Shown piece after piece: positions 1 to 9,415 of a DNA stretch of 64,000 nucleotides. The notes beneath the pieces were generated by a model. That model saw only the letters and a program-made list of their open reading frames with translations, was not told where the DNA came from and searched no databases. Both the position numbers and the translations under genes were made by a program. Within the stretch, counting starts at the first letter, position 1, and each line of letters starts with the position of its first letter. The DNA comes from Henckelia pumila (taxonomy: Eukaryota > Streptophyta > Magnoliopsida > Lamiales > Gesneriaceae), in assembly GCF_033568475.1 (NCBI RefSeq), contig NC_133123.1, positions 158,363,753 to 158,427,752 of the forward strand. Direction: 5' to 3'.

Positions 1-507
1 GTGACGCAGATTCGAGAGAGGATGAGGACTGCGCAGAGTCGGCAGAAGAGTTATGCAGATGCCAGACGACGCGATTTGGAGTTCGCAGTAGGTGATCACG
101 TATTCTTGAAGGTGTCACCTATGAAGGGAGTAGCGCGTTTTGGACGGAGAGGCAAGCTTAATCTGAGATATATAGGGTCATTCGAGATCTTGGAGCGAGT
201 GGGCACGTTGGCCTATCGTTTAGCTCTACCTCCAGGGCTAGCGGCAGTGCACAACGTTTTTCATGTATCCATGCTTCGGAGATATGTCTCCAACCCGTCG
301 CATGTGTTGGATTTCGAGCCCTTACAGTTGCCACCGGATCTTGTATACGAGGAGAGACCAGTGCGGATCTTGGCTAGAGAGGAGCGGAGGCTTAGGACAC
401 GGGTCATACCGATGGTCAGAGTCCAGTGGCTGAATCACTCGGAGGAGGAAGCTACTTGGGAGACCGAGGAGGATATGAGGACTCGCTACCCGGAGTTGTT
501 CGGGTAA
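1..507 (+). pseudogene. Ty3/gypsy Pol, C-terminal part (integrase tail and chromodomain), cut by window edge
   Basis: The open frame enters from the left edge and ends at TAA 505-507. Residues about 1-100 are the integrase C-terminal domain, with a GDHVFLKVSP-type stretch, a GKLNLRYIG stretch and the HNVFHVSMLRRY stretch that plant gypsy integrases carry. The last about 50 residues (from RPVRILAREERRLR to the EEATWETEEDM stretch) form a chromodomain, which in chromoviruses guides integration to modified chromatin. The next genuine feature is a polypurine tract 30 nt downstream, then the LTR, as expected for an element end. Lineage is likely Tekay/Del-like chromovirus, by the chromodomain and the long LTR (inference). 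The visible part has no stop, so this copy may be younger than the gypsy element at 9416-18628, but the rest lies outside the window. Confidence 0.9.
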
Positions 508-538
508 GTACTTTAATTTCGAGGACAAAATTCAATTT

Positions 539-552
539 AAGGGGGGGAGAAT
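539..552 (+). other. Polypurine tract of the left gypsy element
   Basis: A purine run (AAGGGGGGGAGAA) lies directly before the TG that opens the LTR. It is the plus-strand primer site of reverse transcription and fixes the LTR boundary. Confidence 0.8.
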
Positions 553-3213
553 TGTAACACCCGGTATTTTTAAATACGTAAATCCGCCTGCATAATTAGG
601 ATATTTAATTTTTTTTTTTTTTAAATTTATGATTTATGGGTTAAATAATTATGTGAATTATTTATGCATGATTTAATTTATTTTTAAGCATTTAACCCAT
701 AATTAGTGATTTTTATGATTTTTAGTATTTTAATTATTTGATCGCGTTGACGGGACCGTGGACGGACGAGATGACAACTTCCTAGCCAAATTATTTTATG
801 AGCCTTTTTAGAGCCTTAAAATATTATTTTGAGTTTTATTATCTCAAAATTTTAAGTATTTAATTTTATTTAATTTTAGGGGTCATTTTTATCCAAAATT
901 AGCCAAAATATGGACTTTTTAATACCTTTAAAATTCCTATTTTTACTAATTTCGAGATTTCATTTTTTATTATCAGATTTTTAAAGTTTAATTAGGAGTT
1001 TAAGTTGTACATTTAATATTTAAAACTTTTAATTCCTTAATTATTTAACCTATATTTAATTAACACTAAAATTAAACCTAATCTACCCAAACCCCATTTA
1101 GCCGATCACTTCACCCCTTAGCCGCCTCCACCCTCACAGAATAGTCATCTTCTTCATCGATATTCAGCCCTAAAACTCCATAGAAGATCGGTTTCAAGGT
1201 TCCAAGCAAGCCAAAGTCGTCCCGTCGTCCCGAAGTCCTTCCTACACGTGTTAAATCCATATCTACGGTGAAAGGCATGATCTTTTTCTCATTTTAACGC
1301 CATATCAGTATATATATTATGTAAGTTATGGTAGGCATCTAAATCCTTTAATTATTTTTCAGAAAAATCGATTGAATGTTGTTGTTTGTGCATTGTACTT
1401 CGAATTCATAGCATGCTCACGGTTTCTTTCTCTCTATGCATGGTTCGGCTGATGGCTAGGTCTCCTGGGGTGTGGTACGTGGTCTGGGCTCGGGTGGCTC
1501 GAGTGGTTCAAGCCAAACGAGCCCAGGTGGTCGCTAGGTTCACTCAAGTGCACGGCCCCGACAGATTAGGGTTTTGGGTTTGGAAGCTTCGGGTTCGACG
1601 TGGGGTGAGCATGGGGTTGGAACCATGGTAGGGTTCGAACCGGCAGGACCCTGGGGAGGTCCTGCCGGCGGCGCTCCGGCCGGTCGTGGCCGGAGCAGGG
1701 CGGCAGCAGGCGATGAAGGCCTGCTGCTCAAGCCCTCGGCGGCCGAGAGAGGAGTAAGGAGGAGGGGGTCGGGTTCTAGGGTTAGGCTTGGTCCGGGTCG
1801 GGTTATTGGGTCCGGGTCGGGTCAGTATGTTAGTGGGTCGGGTTAAGTGGGTCCGGGTCCGGGTTTGGTGGGCCGAGCTCGAGTCTTTTTATTTTTAAAA
1901 TATTTTATGAAATAATGGGTTTTTGAGTCAATTTAATTGAAATAAAATTATTTGGACTCCCAAATAATTTTATTTGGACTTTTAAAATTTTAATTAAGTT
2001 AGTCCATTAATTTTATGGGCTTTTGGGCCCATAAAATTTAATGGGCCAGTCTTTGGGTTTTTGGGCCCAATGGGCCAGTTTAAGTGTTATTGGGCTTAGT
2101 GTAATTTTAATGGGCTTAATTAATTTAATTGGGCTTAGATTAATTAATTGGGCTTAAAGTTTAAGATATTGGGCTTAAGTATGTTAATGGGCCAGAATTA
2201 AGTTAATGGGCTTGAGTGTAAGGCCAGCAGTCCAGGACCATCCATGAGAAAAATTGCATGTGTCCTGATTATATATTTAATTATTTTTATGCATTTAAGT
2301 TATTTTAATATTTATATGTTAGTAAGAAAATTAAATTAAATATATATGAAGGACACACAATTTATTTAAGTACATGCATTCATGAAATCAATTTTTATGC
2401 TATGATTGAAATTCTATGGTTGAGCAAATAAAAATATTTTAGGTGGAAATTGAAGTAGTGTGTCATTTATGTATGGGCAGTTTCTGCCATTTATGTATGG
2501 GTGGTTCGCCACCAGCCTCGTACGATGGTTTCTTAGACTGATCAGTCGCACTATAAGTATGGGTCACACTTACGGATAGAACCATTCGATGTTAAGAAAA
2601 TAAGTGCTCAACAACTCAAGTATGTATGATATTATGTATGTTATGTATAATTCAGTGATTTCTCTAAGTAACATTTATGTTATTATTTTTAAGGCATGCT
2701 CATGCATTTATAGTATAAGTATTATGTATGAAAGTGTATTAAATTATTTTAAACCCTTGTTAGTATGCATGTTGGGCCTCTAGGCTCACTACACTGATAT
2801 GGTGCAGGTGAGTATATAGAGGAGCAGGTTACCCCTACCGGTGGTGAGGACGTATGAGCGGAGCTGCAGTGGCCCCGTGACCGTGACAGCCTCTGAGTCA
2901 CCATATATGTTATGTTATGATACATTTTAATATTTTCATGGGTTGAGGTGATTGAATATTTTATTAAATATTTTAGTGCATGCACACTTTTTATTTATTT
3001 TATTTATGCAGTACATTTTGAATTATAGAGGTTGACTCAGATAATTATTTATTTCAAAGATGCATTTTACTTAAGTATTTAATTGTTTATTTATTTAGTC
3101 ATGTATCTATTTTAAATATTTTATTCTGTGCATATATGTACATATTTTATTTAGTAGTAAAAAAAAAAAAAAAATTCCGCATATTTATTTATTATAGAGT
3201 TAGGGTCGTTTCA
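553..3213 (+). mobile_element. 3' LTR of Ty3/gypsy chromovirus (about 2.66 kb)
   Basis: The LTR begins TGTAACACCCGG right after the polypurine tract and ends GGGTCGTTTCA, just where Ty1/copia coding sequence begins. It contains an AT-rich start, a GC-rich block around 1440-1870 with many CGGGTCGG/CGGGTCCGGG units, and a block from about 1905 to 2215 in which TGGGCTTAA/ATGGGCC units repeat at irregular spacing. A conserved-looking segment lies around 2760-2900 before the AT-rich end. The short open frames in it (for example 1386-1846) are composition artefacts. The 5' LTR is outside the window, so age and target duplication cannot be read. The five bases after the end are GAAAC. Confidence 0.85.
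1905..2215. repeat. Iterated TGGGCTTAA / ATGGGCC units inside the LTR
   Basis: About a dozen copies of TGGGCTTA(A) or TGGGCC occur in 300 bases, spaced irregularly by AT-rich sequence. TGGGCC/GGCCCA resembles plant site-II (TCP-binding) elements. That they act as regulatory sites in this LTR is inference only. Confidence 0.55.
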
Positions 3214-5352
3214 GAAACACATCGAAAAAGAAATCACATGGTATGTACCAACATTATTGCATTTGGATCCGAGAACCAAACAATGTGAAAAAGATGTACA
3301 GCAAATTGTGCACTTGCAAAGAATAGCAAATCAAATGTCAGATGCATTTGCAGACACAAAAGGGGTAACTAAATCATATATACCTGCTATAAATGCCCCT
3401 GCTCGAATTGAAATTCCAAAGAAACAGATTGAAGACACTCATGATGTCATTAAACGCCTGAAGCGTGGAAGGCCAGTCGGTTCCAAGGATAAAAATCCTC
3501 GGAAAATAAAAGGCATAGAGAAACACGATGATCATAAAATAGAAAATGGTGTTCCAAAAGAAACACCTGATGATGAAAATGTTCTGTCAGAACCATAAAC
3601 TGACGAGAATCGTGAAATCTCTATCAATTATATTAATACTGAAAAAATATGGAACCGAAAAGACATAGAAGATATTGATGAGATATTTTCTTATAATGTG
3701 GCTTGTGACGTCATAAATGAAAATGAGGATCATAAATCAAAATATTTTGGTGAATGTAAAACTCGTCATGATTGGGCCAAATGGAAAGCTGTCATCCAGG
3801 TTGAATTGGATTCGCTGAATAAACGTAATATTTTTGGACCTATAGTCCTCACACCTGAAGGTGTAAAACCTGTTGGATACAAATGGGTTTTTATTCGAAA
3901 GCGAAATGAGAAAAATGAATAGTCAGATATAAAGCTAGACTTGTTGCACAAGGTTTTTCTCAAAGGCCTGAAATTTATTATGAAGAAACGTATTCTCCTG
4001 TTATGGATGCAATTACGTTTCGATATTTGATTAGTTTGGCAGTGTCTGAAAATTTGAAAATGTGTCTTATGGATGTTGTTATAGCTTACTTATACGGATC
4101 ACTTGATAGTGATATATACATGAAAATCCCTGAAGGATTTAAGATGCCTGAAGCACAAAGTTCAAAACCCAGATAATTTTATTCTGTAAAATTGCAAAGA
4201 TCATTATATGGGTTAAAGCAATCCGGCCGAATGTGGTATAATCGGCTAAGTGAGCACTTGATGAAAAAGGGATATGTAAATGATCCAATATGCCCTTTGT
4301 GTTTTCATCAAGAAAACAACATCCGGATGTGTAATTATTGCTGTATATGTTGATGATTTAAACATCATTGGAACGAATAAAGAAATTCAAGAAGTTAAGA
4401 TGTACTTGAAGGAAGAATTCGAAATGAAGGATCTTGGAAAAACCAAGTATTTGTCTGGGTTTGCAAATCGAACAAAAGGACTGTGAAATTTTTGTTCACC
4501 GGGCAAATTATACAGAAAAGATCCTTAAACGTTTTAATATGGATAAATCAAATCCATTAAGTACTCCAATGGTTGTAAGATCATTAAACATAGAAAAGGA
4601 TCCATTTCGTCCATGTGAAGATGATGAAGTTATTCTTGGTCCAGAAGTACCATATCTAAGTGTCACTGGTGCCCTTATGTATCTTGCAAATTGCACTAGA
4701 CCTGATATATCTTTTGCTGTAAATTTATTGGCAAGATTCAATTCATATCCAATAAAGAGGCACTGGAACGGAATTAAACATGTATTCCATTATCTACGAG
4801 GAATGACAGATTTGGGACTTTTGTACTCAAAAGACACCAATCAAAGTATGATTGGTTATGCTGATGCTGGATATTTATCTGATCCACATAAGGCACGTTC
4901 CCAAACCGGATATGTATTTACTCGTGGAGGCACCGCAATTTCTTGGCGTTCACAAAAATAAACACTCATAACAACTTCATCAAATCACGCCGAGATTATT
5001 GCATTACATGAAGCAAATCGTGAATGTGTATGGTTAAATTCAATGACCAAACATATTCAAATATCGTGTGGATTGACAGTAGACAAGAAGTCTGTGACAC
5101 TATATGAAGATAATGTTGCATGTATTGCTCAAATGAAAGAAGGATGCATCAAAAGTGACAGAACCAAACATATCCCCCCAAAATTCTTTGCCTACACTCA
5201 AGAGCTTGAGAAGAATAAAGATATTGATATCTGTTACATTCAATCAAGTGAGAACTCATCAGATCTCTTCACAAAGGCACTTCCCACGACGATATTCAAA
5301 AAGCATATATACAACATTGGGATGCGCAATCTACGGAATATGTGAAGAATCA
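3214..5352 (+). pseudogene. Ty1/copia Pol pseudogene (integrase-RT linker, reverse transcriptase, RNase H)
   Basis: Frames between 3217 and 5345 read as the 3' two thirds of a plant copia polyprotein. First comes the basic linker after integrase (RLKRGRPVGSKDKNPRK). Reverse transcriptase starts near 3698 (WAKWKAVIQ, VKPVGYKWVF), and its catalytic YVDD is at 4346-4357. RNase H follows (GYADAGYLSD near 4856; HAEIIALHEA; DLFTKALP near 5265). It is broken by TAA at 3596, TAG at 3920, a stop near 4174, frame changes around 4165-4290 and 4430-4490, and TAA at 4959, so it cannot make a working enzyme. Gag, protease and most of integrase are missing: coding sequence starts abruptly at the end of the gypsy LTR, as expected if the gypsy element inserted into this copia element and the other half lies left of the window. 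Confidence 0.9.
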
Positions 5353-5382
5353 CTCATCTTAACATGAGGGGGAGTTTACGTG

Positions 5383-5509
5383 GCTCACTCTTTTTTCCTT
5401 ACTATGGTTTTTATCCCACTGGATTTTTCCTAGTAAGGTTTTTAACGAGGCAGTATAAAACACGTAATGAATACAGTCATCATATCACAATCATCATCAC
5501 AAGGGGGAG
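5383..5509 (+). other. Copia 3' untranslated region with polypurine tract
   Basis: After the pol stop comes an untranslated stretch with a CTCTTTTTTCCTTAC...TTTTTAACGAGGC motif (5387-5453). It recurs three times in the copia-like element at 62635-62900. The polypurine tract AAGGGGGAG (5501-5509) directly precedes the LTR. Confidence 0.75.
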
Positions 5510-5767
5510 TGTTGAAAAATATATTATTATTATTATGTTGAATATTGAATATTGAATGTTGAATGTTGAATATTGAGTTGTAAAATGTGAAAAATTAGTG
5601 TGTGATGATGTAGATGATGATGTATTAATTTTTGGACTAATCTCAAATGTGGATCTATAAATAGGTCTTCATTTGTGATGAAAAATACAATTTGAGAGAA
5701 GAAATTTTAAAGTTTGGAGTTTGAGAATATTTTTGAGTTTTTATAAATTTTTACTTTTTTCACAACA
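5510..5767 (+). mobile_element. 3' LTR of Ty1/copia element (258 bp)
   Basis: It starts TGTTG after the polypurine tract and ends CAACA, giving the 5-bp inverted ends usual for copia LTRs. A TATA box (TATAAATAG) lies at 5656-5664. The left part has GAATATTGAATGTT-type short tandem units (about 5535-5575). The partner LTR lies outside the window, so the target duplication (CCTTC on this side) cannot be confirmed. Confidence 0.85.
5656..5664 (+). promoter_or_regulatory. TATA box in copia LTR
   Basis: TATAAATAG, about 145 bp after the LTR start; the expected U3/R promoter of the element. Confidence 0.6.
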
Positions 5768-5976
5768 CCTTCCTGCCATGTGTCTTTTCCTAGCCACTTT
5801 TAATTTATATAGGCATCATTAATTTCACTTTTTCATATTTATAATTTTATGTAAAATATTATTTCCTGAAAAAAAAAATTAATATTTTTAAACTAATCAC
5901 AAACTCTAAATCTCATTCGTATCGTATCGTATCAAATAAAATTTAGTCAACCAAATTAAGAATAATGTTATAGGTA

Positions 5977-6251
5977 CAACCAGTATATCGTACAACGATA
6001 TTTACAACAATTATGTCGTGATATTTTGCTATTATGTCGTGAGATTTTGATATTATATCGTGAGACTTTGCATTCAATGTACATGAGATTTGATAAATTA
6101 AATTTTTGTATTGTATTATGTGTGATGTAAAATTGTTATATAAATTTCGTTGTACATGTAGCATTGCTCATTTAATTAATCCCTTTACTAAAACGAAAAT
6201 CTAATGTTGACTGATTAATACTAAATCTTACTATCTTACTATATTATTAAA
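5977..6251. repeat. 275-bp dispersed repeat, copy A
   Basis: This is nearly identical to 6754-7028 (same orientation, 777 bp offset), from CAACCAGTATATCGTACAAC to TATTATTAAA. It carries three short tandem units of about 21 bp (ATTATGTCGTGAKATTTTG, about 6010-6075). No coding potential and no clear terminal inverted repeats were found, so the origin is unknown. Confidence 0.8.
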
Positions 6252-6621
6252 CTAGTATTCCCACCAATGCGATGCACAGAATGTTATTTTTATGTAATTA
6301 TTGACATAATATGAGTGCTTGAATAAATAATTAAAATATAAATAATTTAAGGTTGAATTGGATTAAAGGATTTGAAATCTACGGATATAAATATATCTTC
6401 ATTGCTTAGATAACTTTTAAAAAAAATTCAACTTGATATTTATTACACCACAATTGAAGTCATCACACCGTATTTCAAATCCTTATATTATTGGAATCAA
6501 TTTAAATTCATTTTGGTCGGAGTGGTGTTTAACAGAGTTTAAAACTTTTGTAAATTTCTTTGGAAAATATTTAGAAAACAGTTTTAAGCAATTGAAATAA
6601 GTTATTTGACATCTTCTAATA

Positions 6622-6659
<38 letters not shown>

Positions 6660-6753
6660 TGTCCACCCCTATTTTTTTTTATAAATGTCTAATTTTAATA
6701 TTTTAATTTTTCATATTATATTTGTATGAAAAAATTTGTTATTTTCTAAGGGG
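6252..6753. other. AT-rich DNA between the two repeat copies, with (AT)n microsatellite
   Basis: No gene is seen. A (TA)n tract covers about 6626-6655. The start (ACTAGTATTCCCACC...) is unlike the flank of copy B, so the two repeat copies differ in what follows them. Confidence 0.6.
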
Positions 6754-7028
6754 CAACCAGTATATCGTACAACGATATTTACAATAATTATGTCGTGATA
6801 TTTTTCTATTATCTCGTGAGATTTTGATATTATATCGTGAGATTTTGCATTCAATGTACATGAGATTTGATAAATTAAATTTTTGTATTGTATTATGTGT
6901 GATGTAAAATTGTTATATAAATTTCGTTGTACATGTAGCATTGCTCATTTAATTAATCCCTTTACTAAAACGAAAATCTAATGTTGATTGATTAATACTA
7001 AATCTTACTATCTTAATATATTATTAAA
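6754..7028. repeat. 275-bp dispersed repeat, copy B
   Basis: Second copy of the repeat at 5977-6251. Differences are scattered single bases (for example TTGCTATTATGTCG versus TTTCTATTATCTCG). The similarity stops sharply at both ends. Confidence 0.8.
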
Positions 7029-7638
7029 TAATAGTACCACTTAGTAACCGAACTAAAATTAATTTGATGAAGTCAAAGGAAAAATATCTAAAATATCCTT
7101 CAAAAAGAGCAAAATAAAAAAGAACAAAATAATACAGATATCTTATTGTTTGTGTAAGCACGACTAGTCTTTATAATTAGTGAGTTAGATATCCTAAAAA
7201 AAAGTGAATTAGATTGTCTATTTATTAGAAACGTGGAGCATGGAAGGTACCGTAAAAACACAATCTATCATTGAGTTGATGAGAAAAAAATGTCAAATCA
7301 TGTGGTATGTCAATGAAGTCTTAGTCCAATAGCTAAAGTTGACGTCTTGAGATTCTTTTGTCTCAGGTTCGATTCCCGCTAACTGCAGGTATTTTTCTTA
7401 ATTTATTTAAGTAAATTTAAAAGTTTTCTTTGTAATTCTTCTGCTTGAGATAAGAACATCTACTGTGAGTAGTTACTTTATATAATTATAATTTAGATCA
7501 AGATTGTATATATACCCTAAAAAAATCATGTGATCTATACTTTGATAGTCAAAGATTTTTAGAACCTCCAACATTTATAGATAGTGATAATATTTTTTTT
7601 AAGTTGAAACAATTGTAAATAGTGACCTTGCTTTGTTT
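7029..7638. other. AT-rich spacer with a SINE-like fragment
   Basis: No gene is seen. Within it, GGTTCGATTCC (7366-7376) is a perfect RNA polymerase III B-box. It lies about 45 bp after a weaker A-box-like stretch (about 7325-7337) and is followed by CGCTAACTGCAGG. This is the layout of the head of a tRNA-derived SINE. No poly-A tail or target duplication was found, so it is at best a fragment. Confidence 0.4.
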
Positions 7639-8653
7639 TACTTGTTATCAACTTTGAATCAATATCAGTATGCACGCAGCAACAGGTAGCGAGCCAAGAG
7701 TTTGACTCTCTATCTTTAATACAAATTTGCCCGCCTAGGTGCTTACGGGTTTGATCAAACTATCTCCCAAGATAGAACGCTATCTATCAACTTCGATTAG
7801 TAGCACTACAAAACCGAAGTTCTTTGAACACTTGAAAGTGTTTAAAGAAACTCTTAGTCTGAAGAAGAAGTATGCAGACAAAGAAGGGAATGAGAAATGA
7901 GTGAATTGGAATGAATGCTGAGGGGTCTTGATTATAGACGTTAGAAGGCTGCCTCGGACAGTCGCACCATTTCGCTGCACACATGGCCGAGGAGACGCAA
8001 TGGTTCGGACCGAAGGGATGCACACGTTCAGCCGAAAGGATGCACTGGTTCGGACCAAAAATTTGCACTGATTCGGAAGCAAAAATTAAAATATTTAATT
8101 TTTTTTTGTCCAAAAAAGTTATATTCATGTCAAAACCCAGCCCACGTCCATGTTCGGTCTGTGCTGGTCGGACGACGACAGGGTGCGCATGGCTAATGGT
8201 TCGAACCTAGCATAGTCTAGGTCCGCTCCCCCTAGAATCCATGATCTTTTTGTTTCCTTTTAGAGAGTCCACCAAATACAAAATTCTTCTTGCGATCGCG
8301 CACGGGAGGTAAAAAGTATCCGCTCGAGCGCATAATTTTCTGCTCTTCTATTTTGAAATTCCTTGAACGCGCTCGAGCGGTAAAAAGTACTCGCTTGAGC
8401 GCAAAAGTCTCTGCCCCATTCCTTCGGATTGCACACACGTGCTCGAGCGGGTAAAAACTACCGCTCGAGTGAAAATTCTGCCCAAAATCCTTGCTTTCTG
8501 ATTGTACCTATAATTAAACCAGGAGAAACTAGAAGTAGACCGCATGCATAAATACTCAATAATTAAAACATAAATGACTCTATAAATATAACAAATGCGT
8601 GCAAAATAGACTCAAAAATAACACACAATAATAAATAAAAACAACACTTATCA
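7639..8653 (-). mobile_element. Reverse-strand LTR-like block (retroelement family with CTCGAG palindromes)
   Basis: Read on the minus strand, this block opens TGATAAGTGTTG at 8653, exactly where CACTA coding sequence (minus strand) stops, so 8653 is a firm insertion boundary. The left boundary is tentative. At 7639 the minus-strand sequence would end GATAACAAGTA, with TGTTT at 7634-7638 and also at 8654-8658, which would be a 5-bp target duplication, but the usual final CA would then be TA. Internally it has the hairpin cluster at 8306-8470, and further short CTTCGGTCCGAACC-type motifs around 7995-8065. No pol is attached, so it behaves as a solo LTR. Confidence 0.5.
8306..8470. repeat. Three CTCGAGCG hairpins inside the reverse LTR
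   Basis: Three inverted repeats have 10-12 bp arms around a roughly 10-nt spacer (TAAAAAGTA-like): 8306-8331 (left arm degenerate), 8369-8402 and 8440-8470. The core arm is GCTCGAGCGG/CCGCTCGAGC. On the minus strand, units two and three are each preceded by GGGCAGA. The same design, with CTCGATCGG arms, is seen in the LTRs of the gypsy element at 9416-18628. Confidence 0.85.
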
Positions 8654-8736
8654 TGTTTCTTGGTCTATGACGAATAACACGACACCAATCTTCTTCTTTA
8701 GAATCACGAACATAATAAACCAATTTATCCCAACAG
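8654..8736 (-). pseudogene. CACTA transposase fragment (DUF4216 end), distal piece
   Basis: On the minus strand, 8736 to 8654 reads on from the DUF4216-like frame found at 18874-19110. It contains DKLVYYVRDS and DWCRVIRHRPRN, which match the last strand-rich part of that domain (the DW and PR motifs are conserved). The two pieces were separated by insertion of a LINE. Its far end is cut by the LTR-like block at 8653. Confidence 0.7.
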
Positions 8737-9415
8737 CTGAACTTACTGGTGCATCATGTCCCTATCTCTGGTATGTGTCCGTTGTGTAAATCTCATTTTG
8801 CTTCTACTAGTCCTTGCCTCCTGTTTTGTATTTTGGTCCGAGGGGTATGGAAAAATACCAAATATTGGAGTATTTTGAGAAACATGAAATTAGCTTCTTT
8901 TGTGGAATGTGGAATGGTTTTGTCCAGTCAAGTGTCGAGGGACGAATTGGAGGAGTTTGTTATTACGGCTTGGGCCATTTGGAGTAAGTATTGCAAATTT
9001 TTACATTCAAATGATCAGAGAGAGCCAGATTTTAATGTTGGTTGGGCTACTGCGTTATTGGAGGCCTATCGTATGGTGAGATTGGTTGATGTTAGTTCCT
9101 CCCAAGAGAATTTATGTAGGTCTAGTCATATTTGGACTCCTCCTATTGAAGGCCAATTGAGGTTGGATGTTGATGCGGCATTTGACGAGGGTAAAAACAA
9201 GTTCAGTGTTGGGGTGATAGTGAGAGACTATAGAGGATGTGTTAAAGGGGTTAAATCTTGCTCTATTCGTCACCCTGGGTCGATTAAAGGTGCAGAACTG
9301 GCTGCTATTAGGATTGGCATGAATTTTTGCTTAAGCAATAGCTTTTCTCAAATCTGCATGTATTCAGACTCCATTCATGATGTACAAACGGTGCTTAATC
9401 CTATGGCTGATATAA
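8737..9415 (+). pseudogene. LINE (non-LTR retrotransposon) ORF2 3' part: zinc-binding RT tail and RNase H, first piece
   Basis: The frame is open from 8719 to the insertion point at 9415. It starts with the zinc-binding end of plant LINE reverse transcriptases (HHVPISGMCPLCKS, then CLLFCILVRGVW) and continues into a plant LINE RNase H: LRLDVDAAFDEGKNKFSVG near 9160, GAELAAIRIG near 9290 and the YSDS stretch near 9361. The element is 5'-truncated, with only the end of ORF2 present, as is usual for LINEs. It is interrupted after 9415 by the gypsy element and resumes at 18629. Its upstream neighbour is minus-strand CACTA coding sequence. Confidence 0.85.

Noticed and set aside
1386..1846. Short open frames rich in Gly/Arg in a GC-rich block
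   Set aside because: They lie inside an LTR, overlap on both strands, and reflect CGGGTCGG repeats.
7804..7813. CACTACAAAA as the other CACTA terminus
   Set aside because: No subterminal repeats follow it, and it lies inside the reverse LTR-like block.
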